64,000 bases of DNA from Promicromonospora sp. MEB111 (GCF_030209445.1 NZ_JARVSD010000003.1:1-64000); one strand, 5' to 3'. Positions 35,793 through 46,021 are shown, counted from the first letter of the stretch. The notes: generated from the letters alone by a model not told the origin. Made by a program: numbers and translations.

Positions 35793-36446
35793 ATGACCGA
35801 CCAGCGCGTGAAGTCACCGCGCACCGGTGCGACAGCATCGGTGACCGCGAGGAAGGCGTCGCCCGCCGTGTACCGGCGTCGTCGCCTCGTCGTGTTCGTG
35901 GGCGTGCTCGTCGTGGTGCTCGTGCTGGTCCTTCTGGCCGGCTTCGCGTGGCCCGGCTTCTGGCGCTCCGAGGCGACGCCGGAGCCGGTGCCCACGGTGA
36001 CCGTCACCGCGCCCGTGCCGACACCCACGGTCAAGGCGATGGACCGCAGCGGCGAGGAGACCGCGTTCCAGAAGGCCCTGCCGTCGGCGGTGCTGCAGCT
36101 CGCGCTCGGCTCGCTCACCGAGGCCAAGGAGCCCAAGGGCGAGGGCGCGCTGGAGGCCTGGAACGCCGAGTACTCCGACGGCGACTCGGTCGAGGTCGCG
36201 GTCGTGGCCGGCCAGTGGGCCACGGAGGACGAGGCGGCCACCGGCGCAGCGGCCTGGACCGCGTCCGCGGGCGAGGCCGACCGGACGGGCGACGTCAAGG
36301 TCGGCAAGAAGGTCGTGGGGCAGTACACGTTCGTGCAGGCCAAGGGCGGCAAGACCGTCGTGGTGTGGCAGAACGGCACCGCCGTGCTGCAGGCGACCGG
36401 CCCGACCGACGTCATGGAGGACTTCTACACGGCGTTCCCTCTGTGA
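35793..36446 (+). CDS. Single-pass membrane protein with extracytoplasmic domain, unknown
   Basis: 217 residues; ATG with GGGGGAG upstream. A basic N-terminus (about 1-30) precedes one strong membrane segment (about 32-52), a Thr/Val/Pro-rich linker (EPVPTVTVTAPVPTPTVKA) and a soluble domain ending FYTAFPL. The domain has WNAEYSDGDSVEVAVVAGQW and GKTVVVWQNGTAVLQATGP strands; I do not recognise the family. Upstream of proC by 76 bases, separate promoter likely. Confidence 0.72.
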   Translation: MTDQRVKSPRTGATASVTARKASPAVYRRRRLVVFVGVLVVVLVLVLLAGFAWPGFWRSEATPEPVPTVTVTAPVPTPTVKAMDRSGEETAFQKALPSAVLQLALGSLTEAKEPKGEGALEAWNAEYSDGDSVEVAVVAGQWATEDEAATGAAAWTASAGEADRTGDVKVGKKVVGQYTFVQAKGGKTVVVWQNGTAVLQATGPTDVMEDFYTAFPL

Positions 36447-36522
36447 CGGGAGCGCGGCAGGCGCGACCGACGGACGGGCAGGTGCGGCACCCGGTTCCCG
36501 CGCGCCGGGGGACAATGGTGTG

Positions 36523-37326
36523 GTGAACCAGCGACTTGCAGTGCTCGGGGCCGGGAACATGGGCGAGGCGGTGCTCGCGGGTGCGCTGTCGGCGGGCTGG
36601 GCCGCGTCCGACGTCGTCGCCACCGTGCGTACCGAGGCCAAGGCGCAGCACCTGCGCGAGACCTATCAGGTGGCCACCACCAGCGACAACGTCGCCGCGG
36701 TCCAGGGCGCGGGCATCGTGCTCGTCGGCGTGAAGCCCAAGGACGTCGGCGCGCTGCTCGACGAGATCGCGTCCGCGATCGACCCCACCGCCGTCGTCGT
36801 CACCGTCGCGGCCGGGCACCCCACGGCGTTCTACGAGCGGCGGCTGCCGGCCGGCGTCGCCGTGGTGCGCACCGTGCCGAACACGCCCGCCGCGGTCGGC
36901 GCGGGCATCACGGCGATCGCACCGGGCGCCGCCGCCACGGAGGTCCACCTCGAGGCGGTCGAGCACCTGTTCGCCGGCACCGGCGCGGTGGTGCGTGCCG
37001 CGGAGAAGGACCTGGACGCCGTCTCGGCGATCTCGGGCTCCGGCCCCGCGTACGTCTTCTACGTGGCCGACGCGCTCGCCGAGGCCGGCGTGCTGCTCGG
37101 CCTGACGCGCGACGTCGCGCGTCGCCTCGCGATCCAGACGCTGCTCGGCGCGTCCCGCCTCATGGACGAGACGGGGGAGCACCCGGTGATCCTGCGCGAG
37201 AAGGTCACCTCGCCCGGCGGCACCACGGCGGCCGCCCTGCGGGCCCTGGACGACGGCGGGGTGCGCGCCTCGTTCCTGACCGCCGCGACCGCGGCGCGTG
37301 ACCGCGCCCGTGAGCTGGGTGGATGA
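36523..37326 (+). CDS. proC: Pyrroline-5-carboxylate reductase
   Basis: 267 residues. Rossmann motif LAVLGAGNMGEAVLAGAL and the C-terminal signature ISGSGPAYVFYVADALAEAGVLLGL...VTSPGGTTAAALRALDDGG are diagnostic. NAD(P)H-dependent last step of proline synthesis. Two adjacent GTG codons (36520, 36523) can start it; GACAAT at 36511-36516 favours 36523 as a leaderless start. Its stop overlaps the lacI-type gene (ATGA). Confidence 0.95.
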   Translation: MNQRLAVLGAGNMGEAVLAGALSAGWAASDVVATVRTEAKAQHLRETYQVATTSDNVAAVQGAGIVLVGVKPKDVGALLDEIASAIDPTAVVVTVAAGHPTAFYERRLPAGVAVVRTVPNTPAAVGAGITAIAPGAAATEVHLEAVEHLFAGTGAVVRAAEKDLDAVSAISGSGPAYVFYVADALAEAGVLLGLTRDVARRLAIQTLLGASRLMDETGEHPVILREKVTSPGGTTAAALRALDDGGVRASFLTAATAARDRARELGG

Positions 37327-38375
37327 TTCCTCCCGTGACCATCTCTCGACCCGCGACGACGCGGCCGCCGGCCATGGCCGACGTCGCCGCGCTCGCCGGC
37401 GTGTCCCACCAGACCGTCTCGCGTGTGCTGAACGGCCACCGGAGCGTGCGCCCGGCGACGCGTGAGCGGGTGCTGGAGGCGATCGCCGAGCTCGGCTACC
37501 GCCGCAACAGCGCGGCGCGTGCCCTGGTCACGGCCCGGTCGGCCACGGTGGGAGTGGTGACCACCGGGTCGCCGCTGTTCGGCCCGTCGAGCACGCTGAT
37601 CGCGGTCGAGGAGGCGGCGCGGGAGCAGGGCTGGTACGTCAGCGTCGCGACGCTGCGGCAGTACGACGGCGCCACCCTGCACAAGGCCCTCGAACACTTC
37701 ATGGATCAGGCGGTCGAGGGCATCGTGGTCATCGCGCCGCACAGCGACGTGGCCGACGCGGTGGAGTCGTTCCAGGCGCCCGTGCCCGTGGTCCTCATCG
37801 CCGCCCGCGAGCTTCAGCCCGACGTCCCGGTCATCCCGCTGTCCGTCGACCAGCGGGCCGGCGCCCGGCTCGCCGTCGAGCACCTGATCGAGCTGGGACA
37901 CCGGCAGATCCTGCACGTCGCGGGCCCGCTGGACTGGCTGGACGCCGTCGAGCGCGAGGAGTCCTGGCGCGCCGTCCTCAGCGAGCACCGCCTGCCCGTG
38001 CCGGAGCCGGTCATCGCCGGCTGGACCGCCGACCGCGGCTACATGGTGGGCCTCGACCTGGCCCAGCGCGTCCGGTCCGGCGACGGTCCCACGGCGGTCT
38101 TCGCCGCCAACGACCAGCTCGCGCTCGGCCTGCTGCGCGCCTTCTGGGAGTGCGGCGTCTCGGTGCCCGACGACGTGTCGGTGGTCGGCTTCGACGACGT
38201 CGACGGCTCCGGCCACTTCATCCCGCCGCTGACGACCGTGCGCCAGCCGTTCGTCGACCTCGGCCGGCGGAGCGTGGCCCTGCTCCTCGCGGCGGTCGAC
38301 GGCGGCAGGCCCGCCGCCGAGCTGATCGCGCCCGAGCTGGTGGTGCGCAGGAGCGCGGCGGCCCCGCGCGCCTGA
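37323..38375 (+). CDS. LacI-family regulator, candidate pentose/oligosaccharide regulator
   Basis: 350 residues. The ATG overlaps the proC stop by four bases; a GGTGG ribosome site is close. HTH MADVAALAGVSHQTVSRVLNGHRSV (about 18-42), hinge SAARALVTARS, then the ligand domain with AANDQLALGLLRAF and VVGFDDVDGSGHFIPPLTTVRQP. It precedes a CUT1 importer by 235 bases and is the nearest upstream LacI gene to araBDA. It may be the factor for the TGTGAGCGCTAACA sites, but this is a positional guess. Confidence 0.88.
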   Translation: MIPPVTISRPATTRPPAMADVAALAGVSHQTVSRVLNGHRSVRPATRERVLEAIAELGYRRNSAARALVTARSATVGVVTTGSPLFGPSSTLIAVEEAAREQGWYVSVATLRQYDGATLHKALEHFMDQAVEGIVVIAPHSDVADAVESFQAPVPVVLIAARELQPDVPVIPLSVDQRAGARLAVEHLIELGHRQILHVAGPLDWLDAVEREESWRAVLSEHRLPVPEPVIAGWTADRGYMVGLDLAQRVRSGDGPTAVFAANDQLALGLLRAFWECGVSVPDDVSVVGFDDVDGSGHFIPPLTTVRQPFVDLGRRSVALLLAAVDGGRPAAELIAPELVVRRSAAAPRA

Positions 38376-38452
38376 CGGGCACTCCGCCCGGTCCGGCACT
38401 GCGCACTCACCGGTCCCCGACGCCCCGTATACCTTTCTCAGAACGTTGCCGA

Positions 38453-38489
38453 AGAGAGCGTTGACACGTTCGCGAGGCAGTGGCAGAGT
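38453..38489 (+). promoter_or_regulatory. Promoter of the first CUT1 importer with degenerate operator
   Basis: TTGACA (38461-38466), 17-base spacer, CAGAGT (38484-38489). AGAGAGCGTTGACA (38453-38466) matches the ara operator TGTGAGCGCTAACA at 10 of 14 positions and covers the -35 box. GAACGT (38441-38446) and ACGTTC (38466-38471) are also inverted copies. Confidence 0.5.
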
Positions 38490-38530
38490 CACCGCGCACG
38501 AGGATGTTTACGTTCACATTCCCGTCGTCG

Positions 38531-38564
38531 GGCAATGTCGTCCGGCGTGTTCCAGGACATTGCC
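38531..38564 (+). promoter_or_regulatory. Inverted repeat in the CUT1 importer leader
   Basis: GGCAATGTC (38531-38539) and GACATTGCC (38556-38564) are perfect inverted copies 16 bases apart, about 45 bases before the permease start. Could be an operator or an mRNA hairpin. Confidence 0.5.
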
Positions 38565-38610
38565 GTCCAGGTGAATCCGGACGCCGTCGTCCGGGGAAAG
38601 GGGTGTGCCC

Positions 38611-39498
38611 GTGCCCGGTCGCCGCCCACCGAGCCGCCGCGTCTCCGCGGCCGGCTGGAGTTTTGTGACGCCCTTCCTGGTGGCGTTCGCCCTGATGATC
38701 GTGACCCCGCTGGTCTACTCGATGTACCTGAGCCTGTTCCGCAACCAGCTCATGGGCGGCACCACCTTCGCGGGGTTCGCCAACTACGTGACGGCCTTCG
38801 GCGACCCCAAGCTGTGGGACGGCGTGGGTCGCGTGAGCCTGTTCCTGGTGGTGCAGGTGCCCATCATGCTGGGGATCGCCCTGATCGCCGCGCTCGCGAT
38901 CGACAGCGGCCGTCTGCACGGCAAGAGCTTCTTCCGCGTGGCGCTGTTCCTGCCGTACGCCGTGCCCGGCGTGGTGGCGGTGCTGATGTGGGGCTTCATG
39001 TACGACGACCGGCTCGGTCTCACCGGCAGCGTCAACGACCTGGTGGGCTTCCCGCTCATCGACCCGTACACCAAGCAATGGATCCTCACCGCGATCGGCA
39101 ACATCGTGACCTGGGAGTTCGTGGGCTACAACATGCTGATCCTGTACGCGGCGCTCAAGACGGTGCCGCTCGAGATCTACGAGGCGGCGGCGATCGACGG
39201 CGCGAACCAGTTCCGCATCGTCCGGTCGATCAAGATTCCCGCCGTCCGCGGGGCGCTCGTGATCGCCACCATCTTCTCGATCCTGGGCAGCTTCCAGCTC
39301 TTCAACGAGCCCACCATCCTCAAGCAGATCGAACCCGCGCTGATCTCGACCTACTACACGCCGAACATCTACGCCTACAACCTGAGCTTCGTGGGCAACC
39401 AGGTGAGTTACGCCGCCACGGTCGCGATCGTGATGGGCCTGGTCACCGCCGTGGTCGCCTACGTGGTGCAGCTCCGCGGGACCCGGAGGGAGATCTGA
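38611..39498 (+). CDS. ABC sugar permease, MalF-like (CUT1)
   Basis: 295 residues; GTG 38611 has AAAGGGG seven bases upstream, GTG 38605 is the alternative. Six membrane segments and the cytoplasmic EAA loop EAAAIDGANQFRIVRSIKIP, the contact site for the ATPase. Pairs with the next gene. The operon order is permease-permease-binding protein, and no ATPase is encoded, so a shared MsiK/UgpC-type ATPase must energise it. Confidence 0.92.
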   Translation: MPGRRPPSRRVSAAGWSFVTPFLVAFALMIVTPLVYSMYLSLFRNQLMGGTTFAGFANYVTAFGDPKLWDGVGRVSLFLVVQVPIMLGIALIAALAIDSGRLHGKSFFRVALFLPYAVPGVVAVLMWGFMYDDRLGLTGSVNDLVGFPLIDPYTKQWILTAIGNIVTWEFVGYNMLILYAALKTVPLEIYEAAAIDGANQFRIVRSIKIPAVRGALVIATIFSILGSFQLFNEPTILKQIEPALISTYYTPNIYAYNLSFVGNQVSYAATVAIVMGLVTAVVAYVVQLRGTRREI

Positions 39499-40361
39499 TG
39501 GCCGCCTACTCCTACCTTCGGCCGCGCAGGTCGATCACACTGACCGTCCTGCTCGGCGCGCTGCTGATCTACTCGATCCTGCCGCTGACCTGGATGCTGT
39601 TCAGCGTCACCAAGACGCAGCCCGAGCTGCTCAGCTCGTTCGGCCTGTGGTTCTCGGGGCCGTTCGCGTTCTTCGACAACGTGCAGGCGGTGCTCACGCA
39701 CGACGACGGCGTCTTCCTGAAGTGGTTCGGCAACACGCTGGTCTACGTGGTGGTGGGCGCCGGCGGCGCCACGGTCCTCGCGACCGCCGCCGGGTACGGC
39801 CTGGCCAAGTACCGGTTCCGCGGGCGCAACGCGGTGTTCGCCGTCATCCTCGGGGCGATCGCCGTGCCCGGCACCGCGCTCGCGGTGCCCACGTTCCTGC
39901 TGTTCAGCCAGTGGGGTCTGACCAACACCATGTGGGCCGTCATCCTGCCGTCGCTCGTCTCGCCCTTCGGGCTCTACCTCATGTGGGTGTTCTCGGCGGA
40001 GGCCGTGCCCACCGAGATCCTGGAGGCGGCCCGGGTCGACGGCTCGGGCGAGTGGCGCACCTTCTTCACGATCTCGCTGCGCCTCCTGGCGCCGGGCATC
40101 GTCACGGTGGCGCTGTTCGCGATCGTCGCCACGTGGAACAACTACTTCCTGCCGCTGATCATGCTGAACGACCCGGATCTCTACCCCCTGGTGCTGGGCC
40201 TCTACCAGTGGCTGGCGGATGCGTCGGGCATCGGCGCCCAGCCGGTGTTCAACTTGGTGATCACAGGCTCGTTCCTGACGATCGTGCCGATCGTCCTCGT
40301 GTTCCTCGTGCTTCAGCGGTACTGGCAGTCCGGCCTGAACGCGGGCAGCGTCAAGGCATAG
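39498..40361 (+). CDS. ABC sugar permease, MalG-like (CUT1)
   Basis: 287 residues; ATG overlaps the previous stop by one base, GGAGGG seven bases upstream. Six membrane segments and the EAA loop EAARVDGSGEWRTFFTISLRLLAPG. Ends with the usual LQRYWQSGLNAGSVK. Second subunit of the channel. Confidence 0.93.
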   Translation: MAAYSYLRPRRSITLTVLLGALLIYSILPLTWMLFSVTKTQPELLSSFGLWFSGPFAFFDNVQAVLTHDDGVFLKWFGNTLVYVVVGAGGATVLATAAGYGLAKYRFRGRNAVFAVILGAIAVPGTALAVPTFLLFSQWGLTNTMWAVILPSLVSPFGLYLMWVFSAEAVPTEILEAARVDGSGEWRTFFTISLRLLAPGIVTVALFAIVATWNNYFLPLIMLNDPDLYPLVLGLYQWLADASGIGAQPVFNLVITGSFLTIVPIVLVFLVLQRYWQSGLNAGSVKA

Positions 40362-40396
40362 GCGAGGTCGGCCCCGCCGACGTCGAGATACCTGAA

Positions 40397-40407
40397 CTAC
40401 AACGATG
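40397..40407 (+). promoter_or_regulatory. CTACAACGATG, near copy of the second LacI motif
   Basis: Differs at one base from CTACAACGTTG found at 58082-58092 and 59658-59668. It lies 17 bases before the binding-protein ATG. Could let the binding-protein gene be controlled apart from its permeases; weak on its own. Confidence 0.35.
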
Positions 40408-40423
40408 TGGAAGAAGGAAGACC

Positions 40424-41773
40424 ATGACCATCACCCGTAACCGCCGGGTCGCGCTCGGCGCCCTGGCCGCCCTGATGGCAGCCTCGCTCACCGCCTGTTC
40501 GGGTGGCGGGGACGACGACGGTGGCGGCGGCGCCTCCGAGGGTGCCAACGCCGACGAGATCGAGGCCGCGCTCCAGGAGGGCGGCAGCCTGACCTACTGG
40601 ACCTGGACGCCGCAGGCCGAGACGCAGGTCGAGGCGTTCGAGAAGGCGTACCCGAACGTCGACGTGACCCTCGTGGACACCGTGGGCGCCGGCGACGCCA
40701 ACACCAAGCTGCAGAACGCGATCGCCGCCGGCGACGGCGTGCCCGACGTGGTGCAGATCGAGTACCAGTCCATCCCGCAGTTCCAGCTCCCCGGCCAGCT
40801 CGTGGATCTCACCGCGTTCGGGTTCGCCGACCTGGAGGACCTGTACACGCCCTCCACGTGGGGTGCGGTCTCGCAGCAGGGCATCTGGGGTCTGCCGCAG
40901 GACTCCGGCCCCATGGCGTTCTTCTACAACCAGGAGGTGTTCGACGACGCCGGGGTCGAGGCGCCCACGACCTGGGACGAGTACATCGAGGCCGCGCGCA
41001 CCATCAAGGAGAACGACCCCGACACCTGCATCGGCAACGACACGGGCGACGCGGGCTTCACCACCAGCATGATCTGGCAGGCCGGCGGCAAGCCGTTCCA
41101 CACCGAGAACGGCGCCGTGACCATCGACCTGGCCGACGAGGGCACCACCAAGTGGGCCGACATGTACCAGCCGCTCATCGACGACGAGCTGCTGTGCCAG
41201 CTCCCGGGCTGGAGCGACGAGTGGTACCAGGCCCTGAACGACGGCACCATCGGCTCGGTCGCGCTGGGCGCGTGGATGCCCGGCATCCTCGAGGACGGCG
41301 TGCCGGACGGCAAGGGCAAGTGGCGCGTCGCCCCGATGCCGACCTACGACGGCACCCCCACCAACGCCGAGAACGGCGGCAGCGCCGAGTCCATCCCCGG
41401 CGCGGCGGAGAACAAGCTGCTCGCGGCCGGCTTCCTCAAGTGGCTCAACTCGAGCGACGAGTCGATCGACGCCTTCATGGAGACGGGCGGCTTCCCCGCC
41501 ACCGTCAAGCACCTGGAGTCCCCGGAGTTCCTGGGCTACGAGTCCGAGTACTTCGGCGGGCAGAAGATCAACGAGGTGCTCGCCGCGGGTGCGGCCGACG
41601 TCAACGAGGGCTGGCAGTACCTGCCGTGGCAGTCGTACGCGAACAGCATCTTCGCGGACACGGTGGGCCAGGCCTACCTCGACAAGTCCTCGCTGATGGA
41701 CGGCCTCGCCGCCTGGCAGGAGGAGAACGTGTCGTACGGCACCGAGCAGGGCTTCGAGGTGAACGGCGGCTGA
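40424..41773 (+). CDS. ABC sugar-binding lipoprotein (CUT1)
   Basis: 449 residues; AAGAAGGAAG ribosome site. Lipoprotein signal with lipobox SLTAC (Cys 25) and a Gly/Asp linker. Solute-binding family 1 features: SLTYWTWTPQAETQVEAFEKAYPNVDV, NAIAAGDGVPDVVQIEYQ and WGLPQDSGPMAFFYNQEVFDDAGVEAPTTWDEY. The Trp-rich C-terminal half suggests an oligosaccharide ligand. Substrate not readable; arabino- or xylo-oligosaccharides fit the locus. Confidence 0.92.
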   Translation: MTITRNRRVALGALAALMAASLTACSGGGDDDGGGGASEGANADEIEAALQEGGSLTYWTWTPQAETQVEAFEKAYPNVDVTLVDTVGAGDANTKLQNAIAAGDGVPDVVQIEYQSIPQFQLPGQLVDLTAFGFADLEDLYTPSTWGAVSQQGIWGLPQDSGPMAFFYNQEVFDDAGVEAPTTWDEYIEAARTIKENDPDTCIGNDTGDAGFTTSMIWQAGGKPFHTENGAVTIDLADEGTTKWADMYQPLIDDELLCQLPGWSDEWYQALNDGTIGSVALGAWMPGILEDGVPDGKGKWRVAPMPTYDGTPTNAENGGSAESIPGAAENKLLAAGFLKWLNSSDESIDAFMETGGFPATVKHLESPEFLGYESEYFGGQKINEVLAAGAADVNEGWQYLPWQSYANSIFADTVGQAYLDKSSLMDGLAAWQEENVSYGTEQGFEVNGG

Positions 41774-41905
41774 CGCCAGGCCCTCTCGTTGCTCGTCGGT
41801 CGCCTGAGCCTGCGGTTCCGCTCCGGGCAGGTGCCTCGTTCCTCGGCCCCTACCCTGCGCTGCACCTCCGGCTCAGCCGCACCGGGCGGTGATCCACCGC
41901 CCCGC

Positions 41906-41953
41906 ACGTGTCAGACCCTCAGGTCCCCCGGGTGACCTGGGGGTCTGACACGT
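41906..41953. repeat. TGTCAGAC-family hairpin, copy 2
   Basis: ACGTGTCAGACCC (41906-41918) pairs with GGGTCTGACACGT (41941-41953); inner CAGGTC/GACCTG extends it past one mismatch. Here it separates tandem operons, ending the CUT1 transcript just before the araB promoter. Confidence 0.78.
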
Positions 41954-41966
41954 CCGGGGGACCGGC

Positions 41967-42008
41967 TTGGGTACAGCGTTGTAGGCGGGTATCGTGTGAG
42001 CGCTAACA
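41967..42008 (+). promoter_or_regulatory. araB promoter with LacI-type operator
   Basis: TTGGGT (41967-41972), 17-base spacer, TATCGT (41990-41995). TGTGAGCGCTAACA (41995-42008) overlaps the -10 box and the start point. The same 15-mer (with a following T) is upstream of the YtfQ-type gene at 47017-47031. Confidence 0.8.
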
Positions 42009-42105
42009 TCGCCGGGCGAGGGAGCGGGCTGCTCACCGCCGCGGCCGAACGACGGATACACGAGCTACGCCTCGCGACGGTGCGGGCAGGACGGAGCGGT
42101 CCACG

Positions 42106-43770
42106 ATGGTGGAGCGGCAGGACGAAGGAGCGGGGCAGCTCGCCGGCCACCGGGAGGCGATCGAGCAGGGACGGACCGCTCTCGGCATCGAGCTCGGCTC
42201 CACCCGGATCAAGGCGTGCCTCGTCGGACCCGACAACGTGCCGCTCGCGAGCGGCAGCCACGACTGGGAGAACCAGCTCGTCGACGGTGTGTGGACCTAC
42301 TCGCTGGAGGCCGTCCGGACCGGCCTGCAGGAGTCCGTCGCCGCGCTGCTGGGCGACGTCGAGCGCCAGTACGGCGTGCGGCCCACCACGGTGGGCGCCA
42401 TCGGCGTCTCGGCGATGATGCACGGCTACCTCGCCTTCGACGACGCGGACGAGCTGCTGGTGCCGTTCCGCACCTGGCGCAACACCACCACCGAGCGCGC
42501 GGCCACGGAGCTGACCGGCCTGTTCGGGCACAACATCCCGCTGCGTTGGTCGGTCGCCCACCTGTACCAGGCGATCCTCGACGAGGAGGCGCACGTGCCG
42601 CGGGTGCGGCACGTCACCACGCTGGCCGGGTACGTGCACTGGAAGCTGACCGGGCAGCAGGTGCTGGGCGTGGGTGACGCCTCGGGCATGTTCCCGATCG
42701 ACGTCGCCACCGGGGGCTACGACCAGCGGATGCTGGCGCAGTTCGACGAGGCGGCGTCCGGCCGCGGGTTCGGCCGGGGCATCGCCGACCTGCTGCCGGG
42801 TGTGCTGCCCGCCGGCGCGGACGCCGGCGTCCTGACCGAGGAGGGCGCCGCCCTGCTGGACCCGAGCGGCACGCTCCGCCCGGGCATCCCGCTGTGCCCG
42901 CCCGAGGGCGACGCCGGGACCGGCATGGTGGCGACCAACTCGGTGGCGCCGCGCACCGGCAACGTGAGCGCCGGGACCAGCATCTTCGCGATGGTCGTCC
43001 TGGAGAAGCCGCTGGAGCGGGTGCACGACGAGCTGGACCTCGTCACCACCCCCGCCGGAGACCTCGTGGCGATGGTGCACTGCAACAACGGGGCGAGCGA
43101 GCTGGGCGTCTGGACCGAGGTGTTCGGCCAGTTCGCGGCCGCCCTGGGGCAGCCGGCCGAGCCGGGCGCCGTCTTCGAGGCGTTCCTGCGGTCCGCCCTG
43201 GACGGCGACGCCGACGGCGGCGGCCTGCTCGCGTACAACTACCTGTCCGGCGAGCCCATCACGGGCCTGGAGGCCGGGCGCCCGCTGTTCACCCGCACGC
43301 CGGACAGCCGGCTCACGCTGGCCAACTTCGCCCGCACGCAGGTCTACAGCGCGTTCGGCACCCTGAGCCTCGGCATGCGTGTGCTCGCCCAGGAGCGGGT
43401 CGAGCTGGACGCGATGTTCGCGCACGGCGGGATGTTCAAGACCGAGGGCGTGGCCCAGCGACTGCTGGCCGCCGCGCTCGGCGCCCCGGTGGCCGTGGGC
43501 CGCACGGCGGGCGAGGGCGGTGCCTGGGGCATCGCCGTGCTGGCCGCCTACCGGGCGTCCGCAGGCGGCGCGGTCGCCCCGGCGAAGGGCCTGGGCGAGT
43601 ACCTGGGCACCGAGGTGTTCGCGGATGCCGCGCTCGACGTCGTCGAGCCGGACGCCGGTGACGTGGCGGGCTTCGCCGCCTTCCTGGAGCGCTACAGCGC
43701 GGGCCTGGCGGTCGAGCGCGCCGCCGTCGCCGCGCTCCGGACCCGAGACACGACGCAGGAGAGCGACTGA
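42106..43770 (+). CDS. araB: L-ribulokinase
   Basis: 554 residues. FGGY-family kinase: [16 protein letters not shown] near the N-terminus, [50 protein letters not shown] and DASGMFPID resemble the actinobacterial/bifidobacterial AraB type. C-terminal [28 protein letters not shown] is the ATP-site segment. Phosphorylates L-ribulose. GGAG nine bases before the ATG. First gene of araB-araD-araA, joined by one- and four-base overlaps. Confidence 0.93.
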   Translation: MVERQDEGAGQLAGHREAIEQGRTALGIELGSTRIKACLVGPDNVPLASGSHDWENQLVDGVWTYSLEAVRTGLQESVAALLGDVERQYGVRPTTVGAIGVSAMMHGYLAFDDADELLVPFRTWRNTTTERAATELTGLFGHNIPLRWSVAHLYQAILDEEAHVPRVRHVTTLAGYVHWKLTGQQVLGVGDASGMFPIDVATGGYDQRMLAQFDEAASGRGFGRGIADLLPGVLPAGADAGVLTEEGAALLDPSGTLRPGIPLCPPEGDAGTGMVATNSVAPRTGNVSAGTSIFAMVVLEKPLERVHDELDLVTTPAGDLVAMVHCNNGASELGVWTEVFGQFAAALGQPAEPGAVFEAFLRSALDGDADGGGLLAYNYLSGEPITGLEAGRPLFTRTPDSRLTLANFARTQVYSAFGTLSLGMRVLAQERVELDAMFAHGGMFKTEGVAQRLLAAALGAPVAVGRTAGEGGAWGIAVLAAYRASAGGAVAPAKGLGEYLGTEVFADAALDVVEPDAGDVAGFAAFLERYSAGLAVERAAVAALRTRDTTQESD

Positions 43771-44510
43771 TGAGCAAGACACTGACCGACTACCCGCCGG
43801 CCGTCCAGGAGGAGGTGGCGCGCGTCCGCGCCGTCGTCTCGGACCTGCACGCGGAGCTGCCGCGTTGGGACCTGGTGGTCTGGACCGCGGGCAACGTGTC
43901 GCAGCGCGTGCCGAACACCGAGGTGCCGGACGGCAGTGCCGACCTGTTCGTCATCAAGCCGTCGGGCGTCTCCTACGACGACCTCACCCCGGCCGGCATG
44001 GTGGTGTGCGACCTGGACGGCAACCTCGTGGACGGGACCCGCTCGCCGTCGTCGGACACCGCGGCGCACGCCTACGTGTACAGCCACATGCGCGAGGTGG
44101 GCGGCGTGGTGCACACGCACTCCACCTACGCGACGGCCTGGGCCGCGCGCGGCGAGGAGGTGCCCTGCGTGCTGACGATGATGGCCGACGAGTTCGGCGG
44201 GCCCGTGCCCGTGGGGCCGTTCGCGATCATCGGCGACGACTCCATCGGCCGCGGCATCGTCGAGACCCTCAGCGGCCACCGCAGCCCCGCCGTGCTGATG
44301 CGCAACCACGGCCCGTTCACCATCGGCAAGGACGCGCGCGCCGCCGTGAAGGCCGCCGTGATGGTCGAGGAGGTCGCTCGCACGGTGCACGTCTCCCGCC
44401 AGCTCGGCGAGCCCGTGCCGATCGAGCAGCAGCACATCGACGCCCTCTACGACCGCTACCAGAACGTCTACGGCCAGCAGGCCGCGACCACCACGGAAGG
44501 ACAGGCATGA
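43770..44510 (+). CDS. araD: L-ribulose-5-phosphate 4-epimerase
   Basis: 246 residues. Class II aldolase/epimerase fold: [26 protein letters not shown], zinc ligands in [13 protein letters not shown], and [22 protein letters not shown]. Converts L-ribulose 5-phosphate to D-xylulose 5-phosphate. ATG overlaps the araB stop (TGATG) and the gene's own stop overlaps araA (ATGA). Confidence 0.95.
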   Translation: MSKTLTDYPPAVQEEVARVRAVVSDLHAELPRWDLVVWTAGNVSQRVPNTEVPDGSADLFVIKPSGVSYDDLTPAGMVVCDLDGNLVDGTRSPSSDTAAHAYVYSHMREVGGVVHTHSTYATAWAARGEEVPCVLTMMADEFGGPVPVGPFAIIGDDSIGRGIVETLSGHRSPAVLMRNHGPFTIGKDARAAVKAAVMVEEVARTVHVSRQLGEPVPIEQQHIDALYDRYQNVYGQQAATTTEGQA

Positions 44511-46021
44511 GCACCAAGCCCTACGCGGACCGTGAGGTCTGGTTCCTCACCGGGAGCCAGGACCTCTACGGCGAGGAGACCCTGGCCCAGGTCGCGGAGC
44601 AGTCGCAGGAGGTCGCCCGCGCCCTGGACGCGTCCTCCGACGTGCCGGTCAAGGTCGTGTGGAAGCCCGTCCTGAAGGACTCGGTCGCCATCCGCCGCGC
44701 CATGCTCGACGCCAACGGCGACGACAGGGTGCTGGGCGTCATCACCTGGATGCACACGTTCAGCCCGGCGAAGATGTGGATCGCGGGCCTGGACGCGCTG
44801 CGCAAGCCGCTGCTGCACCTGCACACGCAGGCCAACGTCGAGCTCCCCTGGGACGAGATCGACATGGACTTCATGAACCTCAACCAGGCCGCGCACGGCG
44901 ACCGCGAGTACGCGTACATCGCCACGCGGCTCGGCGTCGCGCGGACCACGGTGGTGGGGCACGTCTCCAACCCGGCCGTCACCCGCCGGGTGGGTACCTG
45001 GGCCCGCGGCGCGGCCGGCTGGGCCGCCACGCACGAGCTCAAGCTGGTCCGGTTCGGCGACAACATGCGCAACGTCGCGGTCACCGAGGGCGACAAGACC
45101 GAGGCCGAGCTGCGGTTCGGCGTCTCGGTGAACACCTGGGGCGTCAACGAGCTGGTCGCGGCGGTCGACGCGGTCGAGGAGTCCGCGGTCGACGCGGTCG
45201 TCGCGGAATACGAGGCGAAGTACGACGTCGCCCCGGAGCTGCGCGCCGGCGCCGAGCGGCACGAGTCGCTGCGGTACGCCGCGCGTCAGGAGATCGCCCT
45301 GGAGGGCTTCCTGGAGGCGGCCGGCGCCAAGGCGTTCACCACCAACTTCGAGGACCTCGGCGCCCTGCGCCAGCTCCCCGGCCTGGCGGTCCAGCGCCTC
45401 ATGGAGAAGGGCTACGGCTTCGGCGCCGAGGGCGACTGGAAGACGGCCGTGCTGGTCCGCGCGGCCAAGGTGATGGGGCTCGGTCTCCCGGGTGGGGCGA
45501 GCCTCATGGAGGACTACACCTACGACCTCACGCCCGGCTCCGAGCTGATCCTCGGCGCGCACATGCTGGAGGTCTGCCCGTCGCTGACCACCTCGACGCC
45601 GCGCATCGAGATCCACCCGCTCGGCATCGGCGGCAAGGAGGACCCGGTTCGCATGGTGTTCTCGGCGGACGCCGTCGACGGCGCCGTCGTGGTGTCGCTC
45701 GCCGACATGCGCGACCGGTTCCGCCTGACGGCGAACGTGGTCGACGTCGTCACGCCGCCGCGCGACCTGCCGAACCTGCCCGTGGCGCGGGCCATGTGGG
45801 CGCCCCGGCCGTCGTTCGAGATCTCCGCCGAGTCGTGGCTGACGGCGGGCGGCGCGCACCACACCGTCATGTCGACCGCCGCGGGCATCGAGGCCTTCGA
45901 GGTGTTCGCGAACATCGCGCGCACCGAGCTGCTGGTCATCGACGAGGACACGACGCGCCGCGGCTTCGCCGACCAGGTGCGCCACAACCAGGCCTACTAC
46001 CGCCTGGCCCAGGGGTTCTGA
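44507..46021 (+). CDS. araA: L-arabinose isomerase
   Basis: 504 residues; GGAAGGAC ribosome site. Hallmarks: [17 protein letters not shown] at the N-terminus, [62 protein letters not shown]-type segment ([16 protein letters not shown]), and the C-terminal GGAHHTV motif with metal-ligand His. Interconverts L-arabinose and L-ribulose. Followed by a long hairpin. Confidence 0.97.
   Translation: MSTKPYADREVWFLTGSQDLYGEETLAQVAEQSQEVARALDASSDVPVKVVWKPVLKDSVAIRRAMLDANGDDRVLGVITWMHTFSPAKMWIAGLDALRKPLLHLHTQANVELPWDEIDMDFMNLNQAAHGDREYAYIATRLGVARTTVVGHVSNPAVTRRVGTWARGAAGWAATHELKLVRFGDNMRNVAVTEGDKTEAELRFGVSVNTWGVNELVAAVDAVEESAVDAVVAEYEAKYDVAPELRAGAERHESLRYAARQEIALEGFLEAAGAKAFTTNFEDLGALRQLPGLAVQRLMEKGYGFGAEGDWKTAVLVRAAKVMGLGLPGGASLMEDYTYDLTPGSELILGAHMLEVCPSLTTSTPRIEIHPLGIGGKEDPVRMVFSADAVDGAVVVSLADMRDRFRLTANVVDVVTPPRDLPNLPVARAMWAPRPSFEISAESWLTAGGAHHTVMSTAAGIEAFEVFANIARTELLVIDEDTTRRGFADQVRHNQAYYRLAQGF

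Larger units (their letters stand above)
41774..42105 (+). promoter_or_regulatory. Intergenic region upstream of araBDA
   Basis: 332 bases without a gene. From left: an unremarkable stretch (41774-41883), a small hairpin GGGCGGTG/CACCGCCC (41884-41891, 41895-41902), a repeat-family hairpin (41906-41953), the araB promoter with a LacI-type operator (41967-42008), and a leader of about 100 bases before araB with no clear structure. Confidence 0.7.

Noticed and set aside
42106-43770. Xylulokinase instead of ribulokinase for the first gene of the ara operon
   Set aside because: Family alone cannot decide, but overlap with araD and araA and resemblance to bifidobacterial-type AraB favour ribulokinase.
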